A DNA stretch of 64,000 nucleotides from Siphonodentalium dalli. Its lineage: Eukaryota; Mollusca; Scaphopoda; Gadilida; Siphonodentaliidae. Numbering within the stretch: position 1 is the stretch's first letter; each line of letters opens with the position of its first letter. Where the stretch lies: positions 123,742,126 to 123,806,125 of the forward strand of contig CP136069.1 of the NCBI GenBank assembly GCA_032622095.1, given 5' to 3'. Below the pieces are notes generated by a model. The model was not told the DNA's origin, made no database searches, and saw nothing but the letters and a program-made list of their open reading frames with translations. The translations under genes were made by a program, and so were the position numbers. Of the stretch, positions 10,383 through 21,566 are shown piece by piece.

Positions 10383-10650
10383 GTAACTAAAATCTTAAAA
10401 GGACCCAAGGCAAATGTGCAAAAATTATAAAAGTCAGTAAAAACATCACCATTAAGACGAACATGGAGAAATAGATGAACTTTGTTCTTATATTTATATT
10501 AATTATTGATAGCTCTCTAATTAAAAATGTTGGCGTGTTGAGACCATTGTTATGTAAACAAAACTGTTACAGTGATTTGTCAACAAACATCACTATTTGC
10601 ATAGTAAGTTATAAGAGCAAAGTAGATCTATTTTTACAGGTACTTATTAA

Positions 10651-10861
10651 CAAGCCTTGAAATAGTGTGCCTGTCATTTGCAGAATGAGGTCCCCAGAGG
10701 GTGAATTTAGTGATGCTACCCCGCATAGCAGGCTAGCATCACCAAATTCACCCTCTGGGGACCTCATTCTGCTGAGGTGTAAGCTATGCGGGGTAGCATC
10801 ACTAAATTCACCCTCTGGGAACCTCATTCTGCAAAAGACAGACACACTATTTCAAGGCTTG
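10651..10861 (+). mobile_element. hAT-like palindromic MITE (family A), copy 3
   Basis: Ends caagccttgaaatag / ctatttcaaggcttg, flanked by a perfect 8-bp duplication 'cttattaa' (10643-10650 and 10862-10869). The centre carries an extra partial arm (gctgaggtgtaagc...), so the copy is 211 bp rather than 151 bp. Confidence 0.85.
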
Positions 10862-10869
10862 CTTATTAA

Positions 10870-11439
10870 TGACAGTTGTTTTACAAACTTCTAAAACATT
10901 TATATTACATGTATTACGTATGAACCCATATCAAAAACCTTGAGTCCGTTAAAAGGGTAAAATAATTTTAGAAATTGAATTTAGGACTTGATTTTTTATT
11001 TAGTTAACTCTTTGCATTTAGAGCCGAAGTAATACACCATTTTGAACAATTCAATTCAGCATCCATTGGTTGAAAACATTCTCCAAAATAGAAAATTCTG
11101 AAAGATATGGGAAATTTTATCAAAGAAAAGACAGCTATATATCCTGATCAATTCTAGTATCTCATTTCTTTCAGGGTACAGGAAACATTTGTTATTACTG
11201 TATATACATTGAAGGTGTGCTCCAGCATTATTTATTGTAAATCATTGTGAAGTTAAAATGTATTAAACAAAATATTGATAAATATTTATACTTGATCTGA
11301 GCTTATGACATTGCAGTTTGAAAATGACTGGTTAACAGCTATCCCTTTGGGAATGTGTGATGGTTCAGTTCGTAGTATGTCGTTTTACATCATTGCGTCA
11401 TGAGACAGCAAAGTCGCATGTATGATACCTGGATCAGCA
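10870..11439. other. PIGG last intron, no feature
   Basis: AT-rich intron sequence. Nothing recognised. Confidence 0.4.
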
Positions 11440-11447
11440 GTAATGTC

Positions 11448-11997
11448 CTGGGTCCGTGCTGAACTGAAATTTAATTTTGCCAAATGAAAATATTTTTTGC
11501 CAAATTATTTTAGCAATTGCCAAATTTTATCCCTGATAGTATAATTTTCTGCAACCTTAAATCTTATGTTTCGACACTTGCGGTTTGAACGACTTTTGGT
11601 TTCAGTTAATAATTAATTATACTCGCATCTCTATCGTGTGTTTATCATACAACAATAATTATGCCAATCACCGAAGAATACAATGGTAGAAGGGTTTCTC
11701 CATCAGAAGAGCCCATCACAGGAGGATTAGTAATCCATCAAACCATCAGTACTAATGCCATGAGATTAACTTCATCTTAATAGAGGTGTTAACTTTCCCT
11801 AAACCCTATAAAACACCACTAATATAATCATGTTGTAAGAGTTTCATGAAATTAATGGTATTGATTGACCAATATTTTTCAATATTAAAGGAATTAAAAA
11901 GTGACTTGCCAAAACTTTTGCCAAATGAAAATATTTTTTGCCAAATGTTAATTATTTTTGCCATTGGCAAATTTGGCAAGTGGCAGCGCGAACCCTG
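11448..11997 (+). mobile_element. hAT-type non-autonomous element, 550 bp
   Basis: The left end is CTGGGTCCGTGCTG; the right end is CAGCGCGAACCCTG, whose complement CAGGGTTCGCGCTG is a classic hAT terminus. A perfect 8-bp duplication 'gtaatgtc' lies at 11440-11447 and 11998-12005. Subterminal 'ttttgccaaatgaaaatatt' repeats occur near both ends (about 11475-11500 and 11920-11945). No coding region. It sits in the last PIGG intron. Confidence 0.85.
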
Positions 11998-12118
11998 GTA
12001 ATGTCCTGAAGGTGACATTCAAATAGTGCACAGGATTTAATGTACATGCGTATCATAATTACTATTGCAAAAAAATATATGTAAGTTTTATTTGTGTTCA
12101 CTTGGATGTATTTTCCAG

Positions 12119-12332
12119 GAAGGACATACAAGGAAATATAATGTGCACCATACTTCTGTTCAGCCGACTGCTACCTCTGTCTTTGTACACACTGCTGGTG
12201 ACGAGTCAGCGCTATCATTTGTTTGTATGGACAGTGTTCTCACCAAAACTCCTATATGAAGGCAGCTTGACTATTCTTGTTTGTTTATTTATTCTTGTTT
12301 ATCAGATCTGTTTATTTTTCTATAATAGATAG
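12119..12332 (+). CDS. PIGG: PIGG, last coding exon
   Basis: Begins after 'gtattttccag'. Its first base completes the AGG codon started in the previous exon. It encodes about 70 residues ending at TAG (12330-12332). The stretch TSQRYHLFVWTVFSPKLLYEG is the diagnostic C-terminal signature of PIGG and, in looser form, of the related PIGN/PIGO enzymes. A final hydrophobic segment (LTILVCLFILVYQICLFF) follows. Together with the two upstream exons it gives about 228 residues of the C-terminal membrane region. Confidence 0.9.
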
Positions 12333-12336
12333 TGAT

Positions 12337-12342
12337 AATAAA
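12337..12342 (+). promoter_or_regulatory. Possible PIGG polyadenylation signal
   Basis: AATAAA lies five bases after the PIGG stop codon. This would give a very short 3' UTR, so another signal downstream may be used instead. Confidence 0.35.
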
Positions 12343-12765
12343 ATATATTTCTCAGAATTCCTATGTATACTTCATCATATCCTCAGTAAAATGTAAATAT
12401 GGTTGAGTCACCACTGAATTACCCTTAAATCTTTGGAATTCTATTTCTGCCAAATTGCAAGCTTGTTTCGTAGTAATGCGAGAGAAATATAATTTGCTGG
12501 CGACGTGCAAATTTGATGGTGCTTGGGTTTCGATTATCTAATTATGTGGAGATTTTGTTTGTCTTCATAAAGAATGAATGTCATATATCTGAATTTTGTA
12601 GGGTATATGCTCCAAGACATTTTGGGGAACATTTAGAGTAAAAAGCGATTTTGCACTGAATGTGCTCCAAAGGACATCGAGCATTCTCCCCCAAAATGAA
12701 GACAAGTGACATTCATCTCTTAACCCTTTCTTTATAAAAGTGTACATGGGAATGGTCTATTATTA

Positions 12766-13860
12766 TAACCCGCAACGAAGTTAGGGGGGGGGTATACTGG
12801 AGTCAGCTTGTCCGTCTGTCGTCCGTCATCCGTCCGTCCGTCTGTGGACACAAATTTGTCCGGAGTTTTTCTCAGTCATTTTTTGATCAATTTCCGTGAA
12901 ACTTGGCACAGGCATCAACCACCATGGGAACCTGTGCACCTGCGATTATGACGTCTGTCGGACTTTTTTTGGTGGAGTTATTCCCTCTTTTTCGACTTAG
13001 AAAATTTTTGCAACATATATAATTTTGTCCGAGATTTTATTCCTACATTTTTAGGTCAATTTTTTTTAACTTGGCACAGACATTTAGTACCATAGGAACC
13101 TGTGCACCTGCGAATATGACATCTGTCCAGCATTTTTATACCCCCCGCAACGAAGTTAGGGGGGTATACTGGAGTCAGCTTGTCCGTCCGTCGTCCGTCC
13201 GTGGACACAAATTTGTCCGGAGTTTTTCTCAGTCGTTTTTTGATAAATTTCCGTGAAACTTGTCACAGACATCAACCACCATGGGAACCTGTGCACCTGC
13301 GATTCCTACATTTTTCGGTCAATAGGTATAAGATTAGGGTTATGGTTGTACACCTGCAATGGGAACTGTTATTTTATTATTTTAACTAAATGTTTACTGA
13401 CATGTGAAACATCATAGTATTTTAAAAACAGGGGGGTATCCGTAGTCCCATTGGGACAGTCACACCTAGTTTGGTGGAGTTATCCCCCTTTTCCGACTTA
13501 GAAATTTTTGTGCAACATTCCTAATTTTGTCCAAGCTTTTATTTCTACATTTTTCGGTCAATGTTTTTTATACTTGGCACTGATATTTAGTGCCATGGGA
13601 ACCTGTGCACCTGCGATTACGATGTCTGTCCGACTTTTTTTGTGGAATTATTCCCCTTTTTCAACATTTTTGCAAAATGCATAATTTTGTCCGAGCTTTT
13701 TTCGGTCAATAGGTTTAAGATTACACTTAGGTTTGTGCACCTGCAATGGGAACTGTTATTTTATTATTTTAACTAAAGGTTTACTGACATGTGAAACATC
13801 TTAGTATTTTAAAAACACGGGGGGTATCCTTAGTTCTATTGGGACAGTCGCACCTCTAGT
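12766..13860 (+). repeat. CCCCGCAACGAAG tandem-cored repeat, outer copy
   Basis: Starts 'cccgcaacgaagttagg...ggtatactggagtcagc' and ends 'ctattgggacagtcgcacctctagt'. The core consists of about 170-bp units, each with 'gggaacctgtgcacctgcg', 'tttggtggagttat' and 'cgacttagaaa'. The copy is interrupted by a second copy at about 13138-13472, after which the host sequence resumes in register. Confidence 0.75.
13138..13472 (+). mobile_element. Same repeat family nested inside the outer copy
   Basis: Inserted after 'ctgtccagcattttt'; the host copy continues with 'ttggtggagttatcccc'. This defines the borders: 5' at or near 'tataccccccgcaacgaag' and 3' at 'attgggacagtcacacctagt'. It is a short copy with one core unit. 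Nesting shows the family behaves as a mobile unit, but no transposase or clear TIR was seen. Confidence 0.7.
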
Positions 13861-13974
13861 TCATCTTGGGTGATGTTCAGGAATTATGAGCAGATGACAA
13901 ACAATAGAAAGTGCAGAAGTAATCCTGTTCATTGGTGGCAAATATGTTACGATAATTGCCAACGGAGAGGTTAA

Positions 13975-14870
13975 ATAAATATGTATTGCCTGAAGTTAAA
14001 ACAGGACAGGAAACAAACTAAATGAATACATAAAATATTAGTAATGATACTAAATGTAAATTAAAATAAATTTCAAACGATGTCAAATTGCATGGTAATA
14101 AAGCTATCAATATAACATAATAGTATAATATCAATTAATATGGCTTAACGTCTGATCGGATAAAATGTAAAATCTGAATTAATACCGTACATTGTACCAA
14201 AGACCAAATTATAAATTCGGGAGTAAATCAGGAAATGATATTTTCCACTATTAAAAAGGAAAAATTTAAACAATTGAAAGTGTCTAGAATTTCAAATGGA
14301 AGAGAAAACAAATTCTAAATGTTCAATAAGAACCTGATTAAGATTAAATGTCGATAATCCTTAAATTATGGATACATTTGCACCGTTGGAGATATTTGAA
14401 GAATTTACACTACACGTATACTACCAAGTGACTGGTTAAAATACATATATCTGGTAGAGGAATATCTTAGCTCTTCCTTCTGCAACTAAATGAATCCAAA
14501 GGAGCCGCTGGTGGTCAAGTTTTTTTTAACAGGATTCTGAAAAATTGTATAAACTCTCCCGAAATTTCATATGAAATTTGGTGACGATCGGAATAAGGTG
14601 TGCTATTAAGGACATTGTTGACTGATGTTGAAAAACCCATCGCAGTACATGTAGCTCATTTGTCAAGTTGAGTTAAAAGGGGTGGTGTGTGGGAACAAAA
14701 AGAAATAATATATAAAATGTTGTGACCTGTCACCCATGGGAGTTGAAACTAAAATGAGTGAAATCAAAGGGATACCATCTGTTTAACTTATCGAAGACAA
14801 TAAGCGTTCAAAAGCATTTTGCCCTGTAAACCCTCGACAATTAACTGATATTATTGTTATAGGTGTCGTT
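13975..14870. repeat. Ancient duplicated segment, contiguous copy
   Basis: 'aataaatatgtattgcctgaa...aaacaggacaggaaacaaa' near 13977-14015 recurs at 17570-17610. 'ataatatataaaatgttgtgacc' near 14705 recurs at 19586. 'cccTcgacaattaactgatatta' near 14830 recurs near 19690. In the second location the two parts are separated by about 1.8 kb of inserted sequence. Confidence 0.6.
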
Positions 14871-15148
14871 TTTATCTGTTTTAGTAAACTGCCACTTTTA
14901 TGTATCATGATACTTGCGTGCGTCCTGCATTGTTATTTCAGCATGTTATGGGTTAACTGAAATGTGTGTCAGTGTGTATGCGCGTGAGAGCGAGCATGAA
15001 TGATTGTGTCACCTGCACACTGATTAGCACTCACCTGTGACTGGCGGGAAAATTAGCGCGGTCTGGGGGTCATTTAGTAATTAGTTTTTGAAATAGTCAG
15101 ACGCACGATATTGCTTTACCCGTTTGAGATTATATGATTAAATGGAAT

Positions 15149-17341
15149 CACTGGGGCTCAACGATTCCTCGAGGATCGGATCTAACATATTTTTACTCCG
15201 GCCCCAATTTGATCGGCTCCGACCCCATTCCGACTTGTTAAATTTTCCAGAAGATTTTAACCCGCAAAAGAAGAAGAAAAATGACAGAAAGGTGAGTTAT
15301 AACGTTTATACTTCAATGTATCTTGGTTCAGGATATGACACAATCAATGACAATGACCCGAAACAAAGGTGTAAATGGTTGTTTGACTTCAAACTCGAGC
15401 ACGTGCTTTTTTGTATGCATTTCCCATTGATAATTTAACGTGCATCTCCCGACTTGTTATTAACTTTTGTATATGTCAAATCGCACAGAATGGGTTCTGA
15501 ATGAATTTAGTGTTTATCACATATCAAAATAAGCCCATAATTTTAGTTATTGACCCAGTAATTACGATGTATAAGAAATATGACGAAAAATACTCCGACT
15601 CATCAGTGATTTGGTGGTTCGGATCAGGATCTAACAGGTTTCAAATACTCCGACCCTTACATGATCACCAGATACGTTCGCACTATGTTTACGACCCAAA
15701 TGCCACCGTGCAGTATAATTGTGACTATACGCAATAGCATACGTGATCTTATATAACATGTTGTCAAAATTCTCGGGAAATTGTGTTCCTACATACCAAT
15801 TGATATGTCATGGACATAAATATAGAAGTCAATTTGGGGGGTCCAATAAAAGCAATGACCAATTTTAATTAAAATTCTGCACAACACGCATATGCCTGTA
15901 TTTACTATAAATTGTTACATGTAAACTTAATTATTTATACATTTATACTTTCAGAATATATCCAGGCGTTACGGGATCTCTAATAACTTTCGAGCATTCC
16001 TTGCTTTTGTTGGAGTTGTCTGTGTCATTGGATGCAGCTGAACGTGAAGAAATTGAGACTGACATTTCTTCAAACCCGGTCCAGATTGCTGCCTCTACCC
16101 CAGTTACCAAACAAAGTGAAATGCACCAGTGTACGTGGAATTTGTACCTATTCCACAAAATATAAGTCTAACTACACACGCCATTTAAAGCGTCACGAAG
16201 AACCATCCAAATCAGCGTGTGTATCAGGAGATTCTGAAGCTTCCGTAAAGTTGTGCCACATGTGTTCCCGCACATTCAATACAAAACAAAGAATCGGATT
16301 GTTTATGAAGTTAATAAGATGTACATTTATCACAAATACCACGGAATATATTAATAGTATAAGTTTTTACCAAAATCAATTATGTGGTGCAGCATATATA
16401 CCCCGGTTAAAATTACTTCGGACATTTTCGTGTGGTTTATTTTACATTTTAAACTGCATGACTATATTATTAGGTAAATGCACTCTTATTTGGGCATGTC
16501 TACTACCCAACAGAAAATAGGCAAGTCTTCGTTAATCGCCACCTATGATAGCATGAATGGCACGCTTATGTACAATGGTATCATTAGATATCCTTAGATT
16601 ATGTGGTTAATAGGCCAGCCACAAAAATGTCAGATCTTCCAAGTTATGAACACACTATCTTAAAGATAAATGTGATCAAAAACACAATTTACAGTGCCAG
16701 GTATTCTAGCGACCAGAAAATGGGTTATTTTAAATGAAAACGGTAAGAATCTGACACCCATGGCCAATGAGACATTTCAACAATTTCCAGAAAAAGAATT
16801 GACTAATGTGTGTTAGAGTCGGAGCCGATCAATTTCTACAGATTGGAGTCGGGATATATCAAAATTAGGGTCGGAGCCGATGTTATACTTTTAAAATTAG
16901 TGTTTAAAAAAAAAACTCACGACTAATTGAATTCATTTTTGTTTCAATATGCACTCGAACAGTAATAACACATTATGCATAGGACTTTATTACCATACAT
17001 ATTTATACCCATTCAACAATATGACTTGAACCTCGGTGCTATGTTTTTCCCCATCGATTTTGACTGATCTCAGCGTAGTTAAGGCGCATAAATGGCATAG
17101 ATCTTTGCCAGACGTCATATACAGGTTCTTCGGGTTACTACAATCGAATTTCACTAATTATATGCCAGGCCAATAGGCAATATAGTGCTCATACTTACCA
17201 TTTTCAGATATTTTTTGTCAATTTTCATACAAAAGCCACCATTTTGGCATTAAAATCTTGTTTGAGTCGGAATCGAAGTCCTGTTAGATCCGATTTTGAA
17301 CCTGTTAGATCCGATCCTCGAGGAATCGTTGAGCCCCAGTG
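15149..17341 (+). mobile_element. 2.2-kb TIR transposon, CACTG ends, 5-bp target duplication
   Basis: The left end CACTGGGGCTCAACGATTCC is perfectly complementary to the right end; the TIR extends about 38 bp (CTCGAGGATCGGATCTAAC). The target duplication 'ggaat' is at 15144-15148 and 17342-17346. Subterminal motifs 'cggctccgacc' and 'gttagatccgat' recur on both sides (about 15208-15225, 15630-15655, 16815-16885, 17281-17315). CACTG ends could suggest a CACTA/Chapaev or Transib-like mobiliser; the 5-bp duplication favours the latter. This is inference. No transposase was seen. Confidence 0.8.
15955..16520 (+). pseudogene. C2H2 zinc-finger exon relic inside the 2.2-kb element
   Basis: Starts after the acceptor-like 'atactttcag'. 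The first frame (about 15959-16168) is open and ends SEMHQCTWN. A shift of one base then gives CTYSTKYKSNYTRHLKRHE at about 16154-16210, a C2H2 finger with x12 between Cys and His and HLKRH at its end. A second LCHMCSRTFNTK knuckle at about 16252-16287 lacks its histidines. One frameshift breaks the first finger. It is either captured host sequence or a remnant of the element's own gene. Confidence 0.5.
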
Positions 17342-17569
17342 GGAATGCAAATTTTCATTTTTAAGGATTATTTTTTATATGTGGTTTATTATATTGGCTG
17401 TGCTGTGATAACTATGTTGAAGTTTTTACATTTTTAAATACACTTTATCGACCCAATTACTTTGTTGTTGGACTCTACGAAATCTTAGATCCAGTGGTAT
17501 AACTGTATGCAATATCAATCCAATTGCCAAGGAACGGGTGAAAATAAGAAGTCTTGGCTTATAATAAAT

Positions 17570-17790
17570 ATGTATTACCTGAAATTAAAACACCAAAGGG
17601 TTACAGGAAACAAATTACATGAATACATAAAATATTAATAATACAAACAACTAAATATTACACACAAAATGACACTAAATGTAATTTAAAATAAAAATGT
17701 CAAATAGCATGATAATATAGCTATCAATTTACCATTCATTTATCAATTTATCAATCAAATAAATTAATATGGCTTAACTGGTTCAGTGCT
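17570..17790. repeat. Duplicated segment, second copy, first part
   Basis: Matches 13977-14150 (aataaatatgtatt-cctgaa, tgaatacataaaatatta, tatagctatcaat) with many indels. Confidence 0.6.
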
Positions 17791-17860
17791 GAAAGCCCAT
17801 ATTTGGACCCTATGTAAGAGTGCTGGAAGCCCAGATATGGGCTTTGGCAATGACACTGTC
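17786..17860. repeat. Short hairpin-like repeat
   Basis: 'gaaagcccatatttgg' and 'ccagatatgggctttgg' are near-complements about 40 bp apart and would form a small hairpin. Confidence 0.5.
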
Positions 17861-18054
17861 TTGTTTAGTCAACTCTTGTTTAGTTTAATCAGTTAAATAG
17901 CGTTTGTCAGGTAATATTTTAGAAATATTGTTACATATATAATTAAATTGGGACATTGTAAAGTTTGAATGGATGCCGACCAATAAAATTGTCAGAAAAG
18001 GTACTTTATATCGCGAAAAGTTTGAGAAAAATTACAAATGTTTTGCCCGAAGGG

Positions 18055-18410
18055 CGGCCGACAACCAAGCTCATAACCATAACCTAATCAGACATCCAGG
18101 CTCATATCGATAACCTACTTTGACAAACAGACAACCAGGCTCATAACCATAGCCTAATGAGACATCCAGGCCCATAACCATTGCCTAATGAGACATCTAG
18201 ACTCATAATCATTGCCTAATGAGACATCGAGACCCATAACCATAGTCTTAATGAGACATCAAGGCTCATAACCATAGCCTAATGAGACATCCAGTCCCAT
18301 AGGCATAGCCATAGCCTAATGAGACATCCAGACTCATAACCATAGCCTATTGAGACATCCAAGCTCATAACCATAGCCTAGTGAGACATCCAAGCTCATA
18401 ACATAATCAC
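18055..18410 (+). repeat. 31-bp minisatellite, about 11 units
   Basis: Unit consensus is gagacatccaggctcat plus aaccatagcctaat. Units vary by substitutions and a few indels (for example 'tcaaggctc', 'tctagactc'). Confidence 0.9.
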
Positions 18411-18782
18411 AAATGTATATATATGGGGGTCAAATTTGATAAAATAGAGCAAATTATCAACTCCGAGGATAAAATTCAATAATTTTCTGTTTGTTGAAAT
18501 ATATATACGCATTTTAATAAGTGTATGTAGGATATTTAGCAGCGAACCAGTTAAACAAGGGGTAGGAACTGCTCCGCAAGGCTGATACCTCTTCCGATTT
18601 TCGGTCCAGTTCTTATCCGATCTGGTCAAGGTCACTGGGGATTTTCCCATGGTAAATAACGCAAGTTTTACGCAACAGAGATATATATGCAGTTCATTTG
18701 TTGTATATACCTTGCCAGCTACCTCAAATATCAAGACATACTAGTTGGAAATTGTTAAGTAAATGTGGAATAGTAGAATTTA

Positions 18783-19043
18783 TCCAGTTCACTAGTGATG
18801 GGTCCCAGTTCACCATTGATAAGATCTGTTCACTACCCGAACATCTATGCAACAGATTTTTGGTAAAATAAGTGTGCACATATGTTTGAACTAAAACTTC
18901 ACACGAGACTCACTTTTGTTTTAATTTAATCGCTAATGGTTATTTCGATACGGTGGTTTGGTACACAATGTAAAGCTCGTCTGTTTTGGACCAAGTACAA
19001 AAAACTCGCAAGTGAACTAGACACGGATCGATAGTGAACTGGA
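18783..19043. mobile_element. Small 261-bp inverted-repeat element
   Basis: Ends 'tccagttcacta' and 'tagtgaactgga' are perfect 12-bp complements. Further 'gttcac'/'gtgaac' copies lie just inside both ends. No clear target duplication. Confidence 0.5.
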
Positions 19044-19049
19044 CAGAAA

Positions 19050-19377
19050 ATCACAAGAGGATACGTGGGGTTACTTTTGTCCACTGAGTGTTTTGGACGG
19101 GTCGAGTCGTGACCCCGACCTGACCTTGACCTTCAAAATGATCAATTCGATGTTAAATCGGGTAAAACCGGATGGATTTCGACGGGTACTTTTGTCCGGG
19201 CAGTGTTTTGGACGGGTCAAATCGTGACCCCACCTGACCTTGACCTTTAAAATGGACAATTCAATGTCAAATCGCGCAATTCGCCGAAAAGCAAAGGGGA
19301 AACAGCCCTTGACCTTCAAAATGACAATTCAAGGTCAAATCGCGCAATTCGCCGAAAAGCAGAAGGGAAACAGCTAG
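19050..19377 (+). mobile_element. Helitron-like 3' fragment ending in CTAG|T
   Basis: Tandem blocks of 'cctgaccttgaccttcaaaatg' and 'aatcgcgcaattcgccgaaaagc' end with 'gaaacagCTAG' followed by T and a TA run, as in Helitron 3' ends. The 3' hairpin is not clear in this copy. The same 'gaccttgaatt...ttcaaggtcaaggtca' sequence appears in the minus-strand element at 63053 onward. Confidence 0.5.
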
Positions 19378-19576
19378 TATATATATATATATGCCGATAC
19401 ATGTGCCTGATAACAACAGGCTGTTCCGATGCATGACAATGTCTTATAATTATTAATAACAATGCAAAAATGTGTTGTAACTTTTACAAAGCAAACAATA
19501 TTATGCTACTAATATGGGTACACACTGTCATGTGGTATTAGAGTCTACTCAGTATAAATTCTGATGAAATCAGAAA

Positions 19577-19720
19577 AATAAATAATATATAAAATGTTGT
19601 GACCTGTCACGCATGGGAGTTAAAACCAAAATGAGTGAATTCAAAGCTTAACAACGAAAATAGGCATTAAAAAGCGCTTCACCCGGTAAACCCTTGACAA
19701 TTAGCTGATATTATGGAATA
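19577..19720. repeat. Duplicated segment, second copy, second part
   Basis: Matches 14698-14860 (ataatatataaaatgttgtgacctgtcac, catgggagtt, aaaatgagtga, gacaattagctgatatta). Confidence 0.6.
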
Positions 19721-19787
19721 TCAATCCAATAAGCGGTTGTTGAACTTATTATCTGAATATTTCCCAAGGGATAACTACTTGTCAATG

Positions 19788-19950
19788 ATTATGACTTCTG
19801 TCCGACTTTTTGTGTGTGGAGTTATTCCCCTTTTTTCGCAACATGCATAATTTTGTCCAAGCTTTTATTCCTACATTTTCGGTCAATAGGTTTAAGATTA
19901 GGGTTATGGTTGTACACATGCAATGGGAACTGTTATTTTATTATCACATG
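19788..19950 (+). repeat. Fragment of the CCCCGCAACGAAG repeat family
   Basis: 'gacttctgtccgacttttt', 'ggagttattcccc', 'cataattttgtccaagc' and 'gggaactgttattttatta' match one core unit plus the 3' unique part. Confidence 0.7.
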
Positions 19951-20214
19951 AAAGTCAACTCTCTATTGCTGAAAAAGTCCTTGAAAATTAATTATCGGCA
20001 TGTGCAGTGATGTCAATGCCGGAACTTTATGTTAATTATTATGTTAATTAGATACGATTTGTGTTGGGTCATTTAGTTGACTTTTAGATAAACATGGGCA
20101 ATAAGGGTGTTGAACAATTTTGTCAACATGAAAAGACATTTAAAATGGAACTCTATTTTTTTCTCGAAGGTGTATTTACATTCTCTTTGGTTGTGATAAG
20201 GACATCAATATTAA

Positions 20215-21181
20215 TTATACCCCCCCCCCCCCCCGCAACGAAGTTAGGGGGGGGTATACTGGAGTCAGCTTGTCCGTCCGTCGTTCCATCCGTCTGTCCG
20301 TCCGTCCGTGGACACGAATTTGTCCGGAGTTTTTCTCAGTCGTTTATTGATCAATTTTCTTAAAACTGGGCACAGACATCAACCACCATGGGAACCTGTG
20401 CACCTGCGATTATGACGTCTGTCGGACCTTTTTTGGTGGAGTTATCCCCCTTTTTGAACTTAGAAAATTTTCGCAACATGTATACTTTTGTCCGAGCTTT
20501 TATTCCTACATTTTTAGGTCAATTTGTTTAATAAGTGGCACATATATTTAGTACCATGGGAACTTATGCACCTGCGATTATGACGTCTGTCCGACATTTT
20601 TTGGTGGAGTTATCCCCCTTTTTCGACTTAGAAATTTGTTTGCAACATGCATAATTTTGTCCGAGCTTTTATTGCTACATTTTTTGGTCAATTTTTTTTA
20701 AACTTGGCACTGATATTTAGTACCATGGGAACCTGTGCACCTGCAATTATGACGTCTGTCGGACTTTTTTTCGTGGAGTTATCCCCCCTTTTTCGACTTA
20801 GAAATTTTTTCGCAACATGTATACTTTTGTCCGAGCTTTTATTCCTACATTTTTAGGTCAATTTTTTAAAAACGTGGCACAGATATTTAGTACCATGGGA
20901 ACTTGTGCACCTGCAATTATGACGTCTGTCCGACATTTTTTGGTGGAGTTATTCCCCTTTTTCGACTTAGAAATTTGTTCGCAACATACATAATTTTGTC
21001 CAAGCTTTTATTCCTACATTTTTCGGTCACTAGGTTTAAGATTAGGGTTATGGGTGTACATCTGCAATGGGAACTGTTATTTTATTATTTTAACTAAATG
21101 TTTACTGACATGTGAAACATCTTAGTATTTTAAAAACAGGGGGGTATCCGTAGTCCCATTGGGACAGTCACACCTCTAGTT
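20215..21181 (+). repeat. CCCCGCAACGAAG repeat, longest copy
   Basis: Complete copy from 'taccccc...gcaacgaagttagg' to 'ccattgggacagtcacacctctagt'. The core holds four units at about 170-bp spacing ('gggaacctgtgcacctgc' at about 20389, 20559, 20727 and 20898), then a unique 3' part with 'aagattagggttatggg' and 'aaaaacaggggggtatccg'. All frames through it are shadows of the tandem core. Confidence 0.8.
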
Positions 21182-21490
21182 GTTTTTAACCTCAGCCATT
21201 TCGAGAAGGTTTTTCCTTGCTAAAATGTGATTATGTGATAAAATAGATATCAAATTCGTTGAAATTCTATTCAAAATTTATTAATCTTGTCCAGTAATGC
21301 TCGGCTCGAATTGAATTTAGTGCACTCGGTTAATAAAGTTTGTATAGAAATAACACTTGTTAGAGATTCTTTATCTATGGGTCAATGAAAAGAAACCACC
21401 AGATAATATTGTCCCAGTATTCATCTCTATTATGTAAATGGTCTGTAGATGTATGCATAGGCTTATACAGTCTTGAAAATGTAGTGAGGG
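21182..21490. other. No recognisable feature
   Basis: AT-rich sequence after the repeat. Nothing recognised. Confidence 0.4.
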
Positions 21491-21566
21491 CATTTGCAGA
21501 ATGACGCCAAAAGAGGGTGAATTTAGTGATGCAACCCCACTCATCCTCTAGGGACCTCGTTCTGCA
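21491..21566 (+). repeat. hAT-like MITE (family A), short diverged copy
   Basis: 'gcatttgcagaatgac', 'gagggtgaatttagtgatgc' and 'ctctagggacctcgttctgc' are a shortened, internally deleted family A hairpin. Confidence 0.7.

Noticed and set aside
10609-10894. Frames with the peptide motif SPEGEFSDATPHS on both strands
   Set aside because: They are translations of the palindromic hAT-like MITE and appear wherever it occurs.
13071-13389. Frames in the CCCCGCAACGAAG repeats
   Set aside because: They recur with the repeat units at 20.2-21.1 kb and match no protein.
18055-18410. CRISPR-like array
   Set aside because: Units are contiguous 31-bp repeats without unique spacers, in an animal genome: a minisatellite.
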